Positions 1-7,983 of a DNA stretch of 11,392 nucleotides are shown in pieces; the first letter of the stretch is position 1, and every line of letters starts with the position of its first letter. The notes below the pieces were generated by a model. It saw only the letters and a program-made list of their open reading frames with translations, was not told the DNA's origin and made no database searches. Position numbers and translations under genes: made by a program. The stretch is from the NCBI GenBank assembly GCA_002354205.1, contig DELD01000043.1, forward strand, positions 2,482 to 13,873. Reading direction: 5' to 3'. The stretch comes from Micavibrio sp. UBA2705. GTDB taxonomy: Bacteria > Pseudomonadota > Alphaproteobacteria > Micavibrionales > Micavibrionaceae.

Positions 1-177
1 AGGGGCTTGCCCGGTATGTCGGTGCCCGCAGGCATGGACTCGCGCGGTCTTCCGCTCGGTTTGCAGGTTATTGGTCGTCCGTTTGATGAGGCGACAGTGT
101 TAAGAACCTGTCGCTTTATTGAAAGAACGGCAGCGTTCTCAGCCAAGCCACAATTTTTAATGAATAAGGCAGCGTAA
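1..177 (+). CDS. gatA: GatA, aspartyl/glutamyl-tRNA(Asn/Gln) amidotransferase subunit A, C-terminal fragment
   Basis: Only the last 58 codons are in the window, read in frame 1 to the TAA at 175-177. GatA is the amidase subunit of GatCAB: it releases ammonia from glutamine, and the GatB subunit uses that ammonia to convert Glu-tRNA(Gln) to Gln-tRNA(Gln) in the cytoplasm. The fragment has the conserved tail of amidase-signature proteins of this family: GLPGMSVPAGMDSRGLPLGL, then a QVIGRPFDE segment and a short variable end. The catalytic Ser-cisSer-Lys residues lie upstream and cannot be checked. The stop overlaps the next start by one base (TAATG), which points to translational coupling. gatB two genes downstream supports the assignment. 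Confidence 0.93.
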   Translation, partial: RGLPGMSVPAGMDSRGLPLGLQVIGRPFDEATVLRTCRFIERTAAFSAKPQFLMNKAA

Positions 178-842
178 TGATGAAGCGTAATAACATTTTT
201 TTGATGCTTTTTACTGGTTTGCTGATGTCTTGGGTTGTTATGGGCAGTGTAATGCATTCTGCGCAGGCGCAAGGCATGACCAATGAACTTAATATTCGTG
301 GCCCGTTAGGGGAGATTGACCCAGATGCAAAAGTTGATGCGGCGGGCGCGAAAAAGTTCTATCAAAACTGTGTTGGGCATTTGCCTGTTGGTTTTACGCC
401 ATCAACCCGTGATGATTTTTGTACATGCGCATCGGTATCAATTACTCAGGTTATGACGAATGGTGAACTTGATGCTGTTTTGGGTGCAAAAAAGCGCGGG
501 GATAGCTATTACGATGTTGCGCTTATTAAATATGTAGATGGCGTGGCTTCACAATGCATGGAAAACCCTGTGCGGACGCTGGCGTATATTTCGTGTTTAG
601 AAGAGCGTGCGCATGATCACCGTATCAGAAGTTTTCCTGCTTATTGTTCATGTGCGGGTGATATTGCATCGCGTATGATGCGTGACCGCGGACCGCGTGA
701 CATGGTGACACATTACACAGGTATGGAAAGCAATGCAGAGCTAAGACCTGTTGAGGCGTTCATTAAGTCTCCTGCATACCGCAGATATGTATATACGGGG
801 ATGCAGTCATGTATTCAGCCCGCCTATATGGAGTGGCGTTAA
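177..842 (+). CDS. Exported protein with a duplicated four-cysteine motif, function unknown
   Basis: This 221-residue protein is not one I recognise. The N-terminus looks like a Sec signal peptide: MMKRN, a hydrophobic stretch at about 7-25, then an A-Q-A box at 29-31, so cleavage after Ala31 is likely and the mature protein would be periplasmic. The mature part contains exactly eight cysteines in two matching sets: C65-x16-C82-x-C84-A then C127, and C140-x16-C157-x-C159-A then C212. The spacing in the first part of each set is identical, so the protein is probably a tandem duplication of one domain held by disulfides or binding a metal. The start ATG at 177 overlaps the gatA stop, and an AAGG ribosome-binding site lies 7 nt upstream; the second codon is also ATG. 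It sits between gatA and gatB, probably cotranscribed, but nothing in it suggests a role in tRNA amidation. Confidence 0.85.
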   Translation: MMKRNNIFLMLFTGLLMSWVVMGSVMHSAQAQGMTNELNIRGPLGEIDPDAKVDAAGAKKFYQNCVGHLPVGFTPSTRDDFCTCASVSITQVMTNGELDAVLGAKKRGDSYYDVALIKYVDGVASQCMENPVRTLAYISCLEERAHDHRIRSFPAYCSCAGDIASRMMRDRGPRDMVTHYTGMESNAELRPVEAFIKSPAYRRYVYTGMQSCIQPAYMEWR

Positions 843-911
843 AGCTCTGCTGCGTAATCATTTTTAAAATAACAAATATAAGATATCGAAAGAAGTTTGA
901 AGGAAAAGACG

Positions 912-2366
912 ATGGGTCAAATACTTAGAGGCGAAACTGGTGATTGGGAAATGGTAATTGGATTAGAAATCCACGCGCAGGCCATCACTAATTCTAAATT
1001 ATTTTCTGGTGCGGCGACTGAATTTGGCGCAGCGCCTAATCAACAAGTCTCATTGGTTGACGCGGCTATGCCGGGTATGTTGCCAGTCCTTAATGAAAAA
1101 AGCGTTGAGCAAGCGGTCAGAACTGGCCTTGGCTTGAACTCCAAAATCAATTTATACTCCGTGTTTGAACGTAAAAACTATTTTTACCCAGATTTGCCGC
1201 AAGGCTACCAAATTTCTCAGTTCTTGCACCCTATTGTTGGGGAAGGTGAAATTGAAATTGATTTGCCAAACGGTGAAGTAAAAGTCATTGGTATTACGCG
1301 CCTGCATTTAGAGCAAGATGCAGGCAAGTCCATCCACGATCAGCACCCGACAAAATCATATGTCGATTTAAATCGCTCTGGTAACACTTTGATGGAGATT
1401 GTCTCAGAGCCTGATTTGAGTGACGGCATCGAGGTCGGTGCTTACATCAATAAGATGCGCATGATCCTACGGTACCTTGGTACATGTGATGGTAATATGG
1501 ATGAAGGTTCTATGCGTGCTGACGTTAACGTATCCGTACGTAAGGTCGGTGATAAAGAGCTCGGTACGCGCTGCGAAATTAAGAACGTCAACTCCATAAA
1601 GGCCGCGCAGGCTGCAATTGATTATGAAGCGCGCCGCCAAATTGAACTTTTGGAGGACGGCAAGGAAGTCGACCAAGAAACACGCCTTTGGGATCCTGTA
1701 CTGAACGAAACACGTTCTATGCGCTCAAAAGAAGATGCGCATGATTACCGTTATTTCCCAGATCCTGATTTATTGCCATGTGTGATTGAGCAAAGCTTTG
1801 TTGATGACATTAAGAAAACATTGCCAGAGCTTCCAGATGAAAAGAAACACCGCTTTATGGATAGCTACGGCCTTGGCGCTTATGATGCCAGCGTGCTTAT
1901 TTCAACGCGTGTCCGTGCGGATTACTTTGAAACTGTTGCAAATGATCGCGACCCTAAATTGGCTGCGAACTGGGTGATTAACGAACTTCTCGGCATTTTG
2001 AATAAAGATGGTAAATCTATTGAAGAATCGCCAATATCGTCTGATAATTTGGGTAAACTTGTTGGCTTGATCTCTGATGACACGATTTCAGGGCGTATTG
2101 CGAAAGACGTTTTTGCGGAAATGTACGAAACGGGCAAAGACCCCGAAGTAATCGTTGAAGAGAAAGGCCTTAAGCAAGTAACGGATACGGGTGCAATCGA
2201 AACGCTGATCGACCAAGTTATCGCGGATAATATGGATAAGGTTGAACAGTATAGATCAGGTAAAGACAAATTATTTGGTTTCTTCGTTGGCCAAGTCATG
2301 AAAGTCAGCCAAGGTAAAGCAAACCCACAAATGGTGAATGAGCTTCTAAAGCAGAAGCTATCTTAG
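912..2366 (+). CDS. gatB: GatB, aspartyl/glutamyl-tRNA(Asn/Gln) amidotransferase subunit B
   Basis: GatB activates the side-chain carboxylate of the mischarged Glu (or Asp) on tRNA with ATP and amidates it using ammonia channelled from GatA. From the ATG at 912 the protein has 484 residues, within the usual range. Recognisable segments are GLEIHAQ at 17-23, the ERKNYFYPDLPQGYQISQ block at about 86-103, DLNRSGNTLMEIVSEPD at about 152-168, an EIKNVNS segment, RSKEDAHDYRYFPDPDLLP, and the C-terminal YqeY-like tail ending in GKANPQMVNELL. The frame stays open to a TTG at 897, but I prefer ATG 912 because an AAGGA ribosome-binding site lies at 900-904, 7 nt upstream. It follows the exported-protein gene by about 70 nt and belongs to the gatA cluster. 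All conserved blocks appear intact. Confidence 0.97.
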   Translation: MGQILRGETGDWEMVIGLEIHAQAITNSKLFSGAATEFGAAPNQQVSLVDAAMPGMLPVLNEKSVEQAVRTGLGLNSKINLYSVFERKNYFYPDLPQGYQISQFLHPIVGEGEIEIDLPNGEVKVIGITRLHLEQDAGKSIHDQHPTKSYVDLNRSGNTLMEIVSEPDLSDGIEVGAYINKMRMILRYLGTCDGNMDEGSMRADVNVSVRKVGDKELGTRCEIKNVNSIKAAQAAIDYEARRQIELLEDGKEVDQETRLWDPVLNETRSMRSKEDAHDYRYFPDPDLLPCVIEQSFVDDIKKTLPELPDEKKHRFMDSYGLGAYDASVLISTRVRADYFETVANDRDPKLAANWVINELLGILNKDGKSIEESPISSDNLGKLVGLISDDTISGRIAKDVFAEMYETGKDPEVIVEEKGLKQVTDTGAIETLIDQVIADNMDKVEQYRSGKDKLFGFFVGQVMKVSQGKANPQMVNELLKQKLS

Positions 2367-2458
2367 GCCTATTAAAGAGTGCGCCGCTGTGTTATTTTAT
2401 ATATCCGCAGCCGCATCTTCTTTGTCGGTTGATGATTTAAGCATAAATTGAGGCGCGT

Positions 2459-3304
2459 ATGAGCGATTATAAGACCAGTCCTGATCACGTGGCTTTGATT
2501 ATCAAAAAGCTATTAGACTGGTACACCCTTGTGTTTCAGGCTTATCTTGCGGGGGAAGACAGTGTAAAACCGCCATATATTCTGCTTGATTGGCTACAAA
2601 ACAGCTCTGCGTCTTCATCTGATCAGCAAAATTATTATGATGATTTGATTGTCAGCGTTGAAGCTGTGATTGCCCATGCAAACGCATTTATCCAAGCGCC
2701 GAAAGAAGAGGGCTCATCCACTCCTGAGATGCTAGATAAGCTCAACAAATCACTTGAGCGCATTTGTGATCAGCTTATTCAACGTGATCATAGCGGCGAC
2801 CTTGATGAAGAAAGCTTGATTATTCGCTCAGGTCTTAATGCGCATTCTCAACTTGTTAAAGATTTTGATGTTGAACTGGAACGCCGCTCGCGCCATGGCT
2901 CTAGCTTTGTTCTAGGATTGGTTACCTTAAAATCATTTGATGAAAACGTGGTGCAGGGGCGAAGCACTCAGGACTTTTTCGCCACATCAGCCGCGATTAA
3001 AAAATGTATGCGTGTCTTTGATGAGGCATATGTCCTATCCGACACGGAATTTGCCGTGATGCTTAAAGAAACCGATAATGATGGCGGTATACGTTTTTAT
3101 AAGCGTTTAGAGGAGATTCTTGATATGGCATCAAGCAAGGCATTATTCTGCGCGTCAGAGCCTGTCCCTGGTGATAATATCGAAGGCTTGCTTAAGCAGA
3201 TGCGTCATGAAGTTGAAAAGCTAGAACTTGATGATCCTAGCTCTGTCATACATCAAGAGATCAGCCCATTAGAAATTTTCCTACAGGAGAATAAAGATGC
3301 ATAA
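2459..3304 (+). CDS. Degenerate GGDEF-domain-like protein, probably catalytically inactive
   Basis: This 281-residue soluble protein has no signal peptide or membrane segment. Residues about 1-110 are helical and match no family I know. From about 115 to 225 it follows the layout of a diguanylate cyclase (GGDEF) domain: an LxxRxGLN segment in place of DxLTGLxNR, an ELERRSRHGSSF helix, the VLGLVTLKSFDEN strand in place of the LxxDIDxFKxxND metal-site strand, and LSDTEFAVML at 193-202 where RxGGDEFAVLL is expected. Both signature glycines and the Asp are replaced (S194, D195, T196), leaving only E197 and F198. Synthesis of c-di-GMP is therefore unlikely, and a regulatory or scaffold role is an inference. 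It has a GAGG ribosome-binding site, overlaps upp by 8 nt, and heads the five-gene run. The 12-nt start context GAGGCGCGTATG at 2450-2461 recurs at 5913-5924. Confidence 0.75.
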   Translation: MSDYKTSPDHVALIIKKLLDWYTLVFQAYLAGEDSVKPPYILLDWLQNSSASSSDQQNYYDDLIVSVEAVIAHANAFIQAPKEEGSSTPEMLDKLNKSLERICDQLIQRDHSGDLDEESLIIRSGLNAHSQLVKDFDVELERRSRHGSSFVLGLVTLKSFDENVVQGRSTQDFFATSAAIKKCMRVFDEAYVLSDTEFAVMLKETDNDGGIRFYKRLEEILDMASSKALFCASEPVPGDNIEGLLKQMRHEVEKLELDDPSSVIHQEISPLEIFLQENKDA

Positions 3305-3947
3305 ACATGAAGGCCACGCAAATTTATGGCTTGCGCATAACCCTGTAATTAATCATCGCCTGTCACAAATTCGTGATGTGAGTGCTGATAAGCGTTTGTT
3401 CCGCGACAGTGTGCGTCATATTGCACAGATGATGTGTTATGGCGTGACCGCAAATTTACAGCAGACCACCAGAAAGATCGTTACGCCTGTTCAGCAATGT
3501 GACGCGCCGTTTCTTGCTCATGACTTTCCTGTGATTGTCCCTATACTGCGTGCGGGGCTTGCTATGGCTGACGGCCTTGAAGAGCTCCTCCCTGAATCGA
3601 CCGTGGCACATGTAGGCATGTATCGTGACCATGAGACATTAGAGGCTGTTGAGTACCTCAATAAGCTGCCAGATCTTACAAATAGGGATGTTATTTTGGT
3701 CGACCCTATGCTTGCCACAGGGAACTCGGCGCAGCTTGCCTTAGATATGATTAAGAAAAAAGGCGCGGATATGTCACGCGTTTCATTCTTGGTTTTGCTT
3801 GCCGCGCCTGAGGGCGTGACACATATTTATAAAACCTATCCAGATGTCAAAATCTTTAGCGGTGCATTGGATGAAAGATTAAACGAGAACGCGTATATTG
3901 TCCCAGGTTTGGGTGATGCGGGTGACCGCAGTTTTGGAACGGAATAA
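3297..3947 (+). CDS. upp: Uracil phosphoribosyltransferase
   Basis: This enzyme salvages uracil: uracil plus PRPP gives UMP plus pyrophosphate in the cytoplasm. The 216-residue product is near the usual length of about 208. Visible family motifs are the PILRAGLAMADG segment, the PRPP-binding loop VDPMLATGNSAQ, and the C-terminal uracil-binding segment YIVPGLGDAGDRSFGT. The start ATG at 3297 overlaps the end of the preceding gene by 8 nt and has an AGGAG ribosome-binding site at 3285-3289, 7 nt upstream, so translation is probably coupled. The histidine kinase gene starts 11 nt after its stop. Its place among signalling genes does not explain any nucleotide-related role for them; shared transcription is the only link seen. 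Confidence 0.96.
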   Translation: MHKHEGHANLWLAHNPVINHRLSQIRDVSADKRLFRDSVRHIAQMMCYGVTANLQQTTRKIVTPVQQCDAPFLAHDFPVIVPILRAGLAMADGLEELLPESTVAHVGMYRDHETLEAVEYLNKLPDLTNRDVILVDPMLATGNSAQLALDMIKKKGADMSRVSFLVLLAAPEGVTHIYKTYPDVKIFSGALDERLNENAYIVPGLGDAGDRSFGTE

Positions 3948-3958
3948 GCGCGAAATAT

Positions 3959-5491
3959 ATGACCTTAACCACGATTGATCATAAACAGTTATTCGATACG
4001 ATGCCGGTACCAAGATTTTTGGTTTCGGTTGCTGGTGATGAATATAAAGTGATTGAGATTAATGACCGCGCCCTAGAATATTTTGACCGCCGAGGGGAGG
4101 CTATTTTAGGCAAATCCGTTGAAGATTTTATGGATAGTGAAAATGCCCGCCATTTTAACCAATCCTTTGAGGTCTGCTCTGGCCAAAAAGTCCCCGTGAC
4201 GATACAGGCTTTGCCGAATTTGCCAGGCAGTATCCGCGTGCATGGTTTTTGGATTAACCCTTTGCTTGACGCGCATGGCAACGTCACCATCTTAGACGTT
4301 ATGGCGCAGCCCGACGCATCAGATGAATCAATTTTGCAGCGTGAACGTGATGATGCGATTAGTCTTTTAACCTCTATCTTTGATGTTAGTGAAATAGGTA
4401 TCGTTGTAACTGATCATAATGGGCGCATAGTGCGCGTAAATGATAGCTTTGTACGTAATTACGGCTGGAAACGCGATGATATTATTGGCTATGACTTCGC
4501 CATGCTCCTAACGCCAGATGAACGTAAGCTCGCGCGTGATAATCACGAAGATTATATTGTGTCAGGGGAGCGTTCTAGCGGTGAGATGAAACTTATCCGT
4601 AAAGATGGCACTATCGCCAATGTTATCTTTACGACAGCCACGCTGGAGCTTTCACAGCGCCGCCGTTTCCAAGTGACTAATTTGATGGATATTACCATGC
4701 GTAAGCAAATGGAAGTATCGCTGCAAGTCGCCAAAGAGCAAGCGGATACCGCAAACCATGCGAAATCATCTTTCTTGGCGAATATGTCGCATGAATTAAG
4801 AACGCCTCTTAATGCGATTATTGGCTTTTCGGAACTGATGTTAAACGAAACATTTGGTTCGCTCGCCAATGAAAAGTACAAAGAATATATGGCTGATGTT
4901 CTTTTAAGCGCGCGCCACTTGCTCGAGATTATCAACGAAGTGCTAGACATGTCAAAAATTGAAGCTGGTAGACTTGAACTTGATGAGGAGCCTATTGATT
5001 TATATAAACTGATTGAATCTGTGATGCGCATGATGGCTTCACGTGCATTTAGTAGCGGTATTGAGCTAGAAGATGAGGTCGTTGATAATTTACCGCAGGT
5101 CTATGTTGATACGCGTCTTATCCGTCAGGTCTTAATTAACCTTGTTAGTAACTCGCTTAAATTCTGCGAACGTGGCGGGCATATATTTGTTAAGGTCGGG
5201 CTTGGCGATGCGGGTGAAATGACGATTACCGTGTCTGATGATGGGCTTGGCATTCCTAAAGATAAGGTACAAGAAGCCTTAGAACCATTTGGGCAGGTCA
5301 AAGATTCAACATTGTCTGCGAAGAATCAACAAGGCACTGGTTTAGGCTTACCGCTAGCAAAAGCAATGATGGAGCTGCATGGCGGCGAATTGTTCTTAAA
5401 GTCAGACGAGGGCATGGGGACGGTTGTGACTTTACACATCCCATCCCAGCGTGTATTGCATAACCCAGATGATATTAACCGTTTTAAATAA
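3959..5491 (+). CDS. Soluble PAS-PAS sensor histidine kinase (PleC/DivJ-like core)
   Basis: The 510-residue protein lacks transmembrane segments, so it should sense a cytoplasmic signal. Residues about 10-115 form a first PAS-like domain and about 130-250 a second, with GIVVTDHNGRIVRVNDSF and a DITMRKQME exit. The HisKA dimerisation domain carries the H-box SFLANMSHELRTPLNAIIGF with phosphorylatable His278. The ATPase domain has the N-box around NLVSNSLKF (394-402), the G1 box SDDGLGI (426-432), an F-box EPFGQ, and the G2 box GTGLGL (459-464). The core resembles the alphaproteobacterial PleC/DivJ group, though orthology to either is not established. No response-regulator gene is adjacent, so it is an orphan kinase whose partner is elsewhere. 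There is no receiver domain. No strong ribosome-binding site precedes the ATG 11 nt after upp. Confidence 0.92.
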   Translation: MTLTTIDHKQLFDTMPVPRFLVSVAGDEYKVIEINDRALEYFDRRGEAILGKSVEDFMDSENARHFNQSFEVCSGQKVPVTIQALPNLPGSIRVHGFWINPLLDAHGNVTILDVMAQPDASDESILQRERDDAISLLTSIFDVSEIGIVVTDHNGRIVRVNDSFVRNYGWKRDDIIGYDFAMLLTPDERKLARDNHEDYIVSGERSSGEMKLIRKDGTIANVIFTTATLELSQRRRFQVTNLMDITMRKQMEVSLQVAKEQADTANHAKSSFLANMSHELRTPLNAIIGFSELMLNETFGSLANEKYKEYMADVLLSARHLLEIINEVLDMSKIEAGRLELDEEPIDLYKLIESVMRMMASRAFSSGIELEDEVVDNLPQVYVDTRLIRQVLINLVSNSLKFCERGGHIFVKVGLGDAGEMTITVSDDGLGIPKDKVQEALEPFGQVKDSTLSAKNQQGTGLGLPLAKAMMELHGGELFLKSDEGMGTVVTLHIPSQRVLHNPDDINRFK

Positions 5492-5505
5492 AAGAAATAG
5501 GGCAT

Positions 5506-5913
5506 ATGACAGCTTCACTGCAAGATAGATGTATCACTGCCGGCCTTAAAATGACAGGTCAGCGCAAAGTTATAATCAGCGTGTTAGAAAACTCGGTGGA
5601 CCACCCTTCCGTTGAAATGGTTTATGAACGCGCTAAGGCCGAGGATGCTTCTATCTCATTGGCGACTGTCTACAGAACTATGAATTTGCTAGATGAGCTT
5701 GATCTGGTCATCCGTCATGATTTCAACGAAAGTTTTTCGCGCTATGATGTTAATGTTGATGACCACTATCACCTTATCGACGCCGAAAATAATGATGTGA
5801 TCGAATTTGAAAACGGTGAAGTCGAGGAAATTGTCACACGCGTTGCCGCTGAGCTTGGTTATGACCTGATTGACCATCGTTTAGAACTTTACGGACGTAA
5901 GCGAAAAGCATAG
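5506..5913 (+). CDS. Fur-family transcriptional regulator (Fur/Mur-like)
   Basis: The 135-residue protein has the Fur layout: an N-terminal winged helix at about 1-82 with MTGQRKVIISVLE and the recognition segment SISLATVYRTMNLL (49-62), then a dimerisation domain with a metal-site DDHYHLID (85-92), VIEFENGEVEEI, and HRLELYG near the C-terminus. These regulators bind DNA as metal-loaded dimers and control iron or manganese genes. The only cysteine is Cys9, so the structural CxxC zinc site of E. coli Fur is absent; from family knowledge, alphaproteobacterial Fur/Mur proteins commonly read HLID here rather than HLIC. The metal specificity cannot be told from sequence. It lies 14 nt after the kinase gene and 8 nt before the DUF1491-like gene. 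A peroxide-sensing PerR or heme-dependent Irr seems less likely because the expected extra motifs are missing. Confidence 0.9.
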   Translation: MTASLQDRCITAGLKMTGQRKVIISVLENSVDHPSVEMVYERAKAEDASISLATVYRTMNLLDELDLVIRHDFNESFSRYDVNVDDHYHLIDAENNDVIEFENGEVEEIVTRVAAELGYDLIDHRLELYGRKRKA

Positions 5914-5921
5914 AGGCGCGT

Positions 5922-6281
5922 ATGGATTCCTCATCACAGCGCCAACAAACTAAACTAATCATCGATGGGCTTTTGCATCGCTGCAATTTTGCTGGCGTGC
6001 CGTATTATATTGTTAACCGCGGTGGGCATGATGGCTGCGCGATATTGTGCAAATGTTATGTTGCGGGAAAGGGCGCAAAGCTATATGCGCAGATGCGCGA
6101 TATGGATGGCGCGCTTAAATGGTACGAAGTTTTTGAGGGTAATATTGAAGTTGAATCAAAGGCCGATGAATACTTAAGAAACGAAATATCAATGGACCCT
6201 GACTTATGGGCTATTGAATTCGAACTAACTGCGTTTTTAAACCCCTTTGATGCGGATGATTTCCTTATCATGGAATCATGA
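5922..6281 (+). CDS. DUF1491-like protein, function unknown
   Basis: The 119-residue soluble protein resembles the DUF1491 family of small alphaproteobacterial proteins: an N-terminal helix followed by GLLHRCNFAGVPYYIVNRGG, an AILCKCYV strand, an LYAQMRDMDGALKWYEVF segment, and a DEYLRNEISMDPDLWAIEFE ending close to the family's DPDLW signature. No function is known to me. The start is well supported: its GAGG ribosome-binding site overlaps the fur stop codon (TAGAGG at 5911-5916), and the gap is 8 nt, so translation is probably coupled to fur. It contains three cysteines (C21, C43, C45), of which C43-x-C45 is a small pair of unknown importance. It is the last gene of the run that starts at 2459; a probable promoter follows it. 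Confidence 0.8.
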   Translation: MDSSSQRQQTKLIIDGLLHRCNFAGVPYYIVNRGGHDGCAILCKCYVAGKGAKLYAQMRDMDGALKWYEVFEGNIEVESKADEYLRNEISMDPDLWAIEFELTAFLNPFDADDFLIMES

Positions 6282-6284
6282 TGG

Positions 6285-6326
6285 TTGAGATTCTCCGCCC
6301 CATACGCTATAAGCCTTACATATAAT
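6285..6326 (+). promoter_or_regulatory. Probable sigma-70-type promoter for prfC
   Basis: In the 75-nt gap between the DUF1491-like gene and prfC there is TTGAGA at 6285-6290 and TATAAG at 6308-6313, 17 nt apart, close to consensus in sequence and spacing. A second -10-like TATAAT lies at 6321-6326 without a good -35. Either would give prfC its own transcript with a short leader. This is a sequence match only. Confidence 0.45.
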
Positions 6327-6356
6327 AATAAATTTCCGCCCCAAGAGTAAAACATA

Positions 6357-7928
6357 ATGGCCAAAGAAGATCATAAACCGCGTCGCACTTATGCGATTAT
6401 TTCGCACCCTGACGCAGGTAAAACGACATTAACCGAAAAATTGCTGTTATTTGGCGGCGCTATTCAAATGGCGGGGCAGGTAAAGGCACGCGGTGACCGC
6501 CGCCGTGCGACATCTGACTGGATGAAGGTGGAACAAGAGCGCGGGATCTCTGTTGCATCATCTGTAATGACGTTTGAATATGACGGTATCATGCATAACT
6601 TGCTTGATACGCCAGGTCATGAAGATTTTTCCGAAGATACTTACCGCGTACTTACAGCCGTTGATAGTGCGATTATGGTGCTTGATGCTGCGAAAGGTAT
6701 TGAAACGCAGACTTTGAAGCTATTTGAAGTCTGCCGTTTGCGCGACATTCCGATTATTACCTTTATCAATAAGCTTGACCGTGACGGACAGGAGCTTTTT
6801 GACCTGCTTGATGAAATTGAAGATAAGCTTCAGTTAAGTGTCGTGCCGGCAAGCTGGCCTATTGGTATGGGGCGCGACTTTAAAGGCTGCTATGACATTT
6901 TCAATGATCAGCTTTTATTGTTCGGGCGCGGCAAAGGCGACAATGTTGGGGATGCGATCACCTGTAAAGGTCTTGATGATCCGCAAATTGATGATTTGTT
7001 ACCACCAGTGCAAGCCAAGCAGCTTCGTGAAGAGGTTGAGATGGTGCGCGGAGTGTATAATGAATTTGACCACGAAAGTTATCTCGAAGGCCATTTGACC
7101 CCAGTTTATTGTGGTTCGGCGATTAACAATTTTGGTGTACGTGAAATTCTTAAAGGTGTAGCAAAATTTGCGCCTGCGCCACGTGCGCAAGAAACTGAAG
7201 AACGTGAGATTGATCCTGAAGAGAAAAAAGTAAATGCTTTCGTCTTTAAAATTCAGGCCAATATGGACCCGAAACACCGAGACCGCATGGCGTTTGCACG
7301 TATTTGTTCTGGGCAGTTTAAGCGCGGGATGAAATTAAAACATGTACGTTCAGGTAAAAACTTAACCCTGCATTCGCCGCAAATGTTCTTTGCGCAAGAC
7401 CGTGAAATGGCTGAAAATGCTTATGCGGGGGATATTATCGGTATTCCTAACCACGGTAACCTCCGTATTGGCGATGGCCTGACAGAAGGAGAAGATTTGC
7501 ACTTTAAGGGTATACCAAGCTTCGCGCCTGAAATTATGCAGCGCTGCGTCCCTGAAGATCCAATGAAGGCAAAACATTTATCCCGCGCGTTGGAACAAAT
7601 CGCCGAAGAAGGTGCGGCGCGAATATTTAAATCCGCAATTGAGTCTTATTATATTGTCGGCGTTATTGGCGCGCTACAGTTTGATGTCCTCATTGACCGT
7701 ATCAGAACTGAATTTAATGTCCCTGCGAAGTTTGAAAGTACAAGCCTCTATACCGCGCGCTGGCTGGAATGCGACGATAATAAAAAGCTAAAAGCTTTTA
7801 TTGATGCGAGCGGTAGTGCCATTGGATACGACCATGATGAAGACCCTGTATTCCTCGCGCGTAATGCGTGGCATTTACAGGATGCGCAAGACAAGAATAG
7901 CGATATACGCTTTGTCTCAACGAAGTAA
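6357..7928 (+). CDS. prfC: Peptide chain release factor 3 (RF3), GTPase
   Basis: RF3 is a translational GTPase that removes RF1 or RF2 from the ribosome after peptide release. The 523-residue length fits the family (about 525-530). The G-domain motifs are all present: P-loop HPDAGKTT at 17-24, switch I region GISVASS at 63-69 after RRATSDWMKVEQER, DTPGHEDF at 84-91, and NKLD at 138-141. The DRRRATSDWMKVEQERGISV segment and the C-terminal GALQFDVLIDRIRTEF block separate RF3 from EF-G, LepA and TypA. The ATG at 6357 has an AAGAG ribosome-binding site about 9 nt upstream. It appears to be monocistronic, with its own promoter and hairpins downstream, and it converges on a small minus-strand ORF. 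Confidence 0.97.
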   Translation: MAKEDHKPRRTYAIISHPDAGKTTLTEKLLLFGGAIQMAGQVKARGDRRRATSDWMKVEQERGISVASSVMTFEYDGIMHNLLDTPGHEDFSEDTYRVLTAVDSAIMVLDAAKGIETQTLKLFEVCRLRDIPIITFINKLDRDGQELFDLLDEIEDKLQLSVVPASWPIGMGRDFKGCYDIFNDQLLLFGRGKGDNVGDAITCKGLDDPQIDDLLPPVQAKQLREEVEMVRGVYNEFDHESYLEGHLTPVYCGSAINNFGVREILKGVAKFAPAPRAQETEEREIDPEEKKVNAFVFKIQANMDPKHRDRMAFARICSGQFKRGMKLKHVRSGKNLTLHSPQMFFAQDREMAENAYAGDIIGIPNHGNLRIGDGLTEGEDLHFKGIPSFAPEIMQRCVPEDPMKAKHLSRALEQIAEEGAARIFKSAIESYYIVGVIGALQFDVLIDRIRTEFNVPAKFESTSLYTARWLECDDNKKLKAFIDASGSAIGYDHDEDPVFLARNAWHLQDAQDKNSDIRFVSTK

Positions 7929-7950
7929 TTTATGACGTATTCAAGGATAT

Positions 7951-7977
7951 GCTTAAAAACGCGAATGCGTTATAAGC
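7951..7977. terminator. Hairpin between convergent genes, possible bidirectional terminator
   Basis: An imperfect hairpin lies 23 nt after the prfC stop: outer arms GCTTA (7951-7955) and TAAGC (7973-7977), inner arms built on AACGC and GCGTT around the loop GAAT. Read on the minus strand the inner stem is followed directly by TTTTT, as a Rho-independent terminator of the minus-strand ORF would be. On the plus strand the U-tract is missing, so termination of prfC here is less certain. Confidence 0.35.
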
Positions 7978-7983
7978 GTAAAC

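Noticed and set aside
897..911. Upstream TTG start extending gatB by five codons
   Set aside because: The ribosome-binding site AAGGA at 900-904 is correctly spaced for the ATG at 912 and would lie inside the longer version; GatB homologues start near the shorter N-terminus.
842..911. Possible separate promoter or terminator between the exported-protein gene and gatB
   Set aside because: The 70-nt gap is AT-rich, but I found neither a hairpin with a T-tract nor a convincing -35/-10 pair.
1922..2299. 125-codon minus-strand open frame within gatB
   Set aside because: It lies wholly inside a well-conserved gatB, has a Ser/Thr/Ile/Pro-heavy composition typical of an antisense shadow, and resembles no family.
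2367..2458. Promoter for the GGDEF-like gene run
   Set aside because: The best pair, TTGTCG (2422) and ATAAAT (2443), is only 15 nt apart with poor consensus; a promoter is expected here but I cannot point to it.
4552..5031. 159-codon minus-strand open frame within the histidine kinase gene
   Set aside because: It is antisense to the H-box and dimerisation domain, which fully explain the sequence; the translation is serine-rich and low in complexity.
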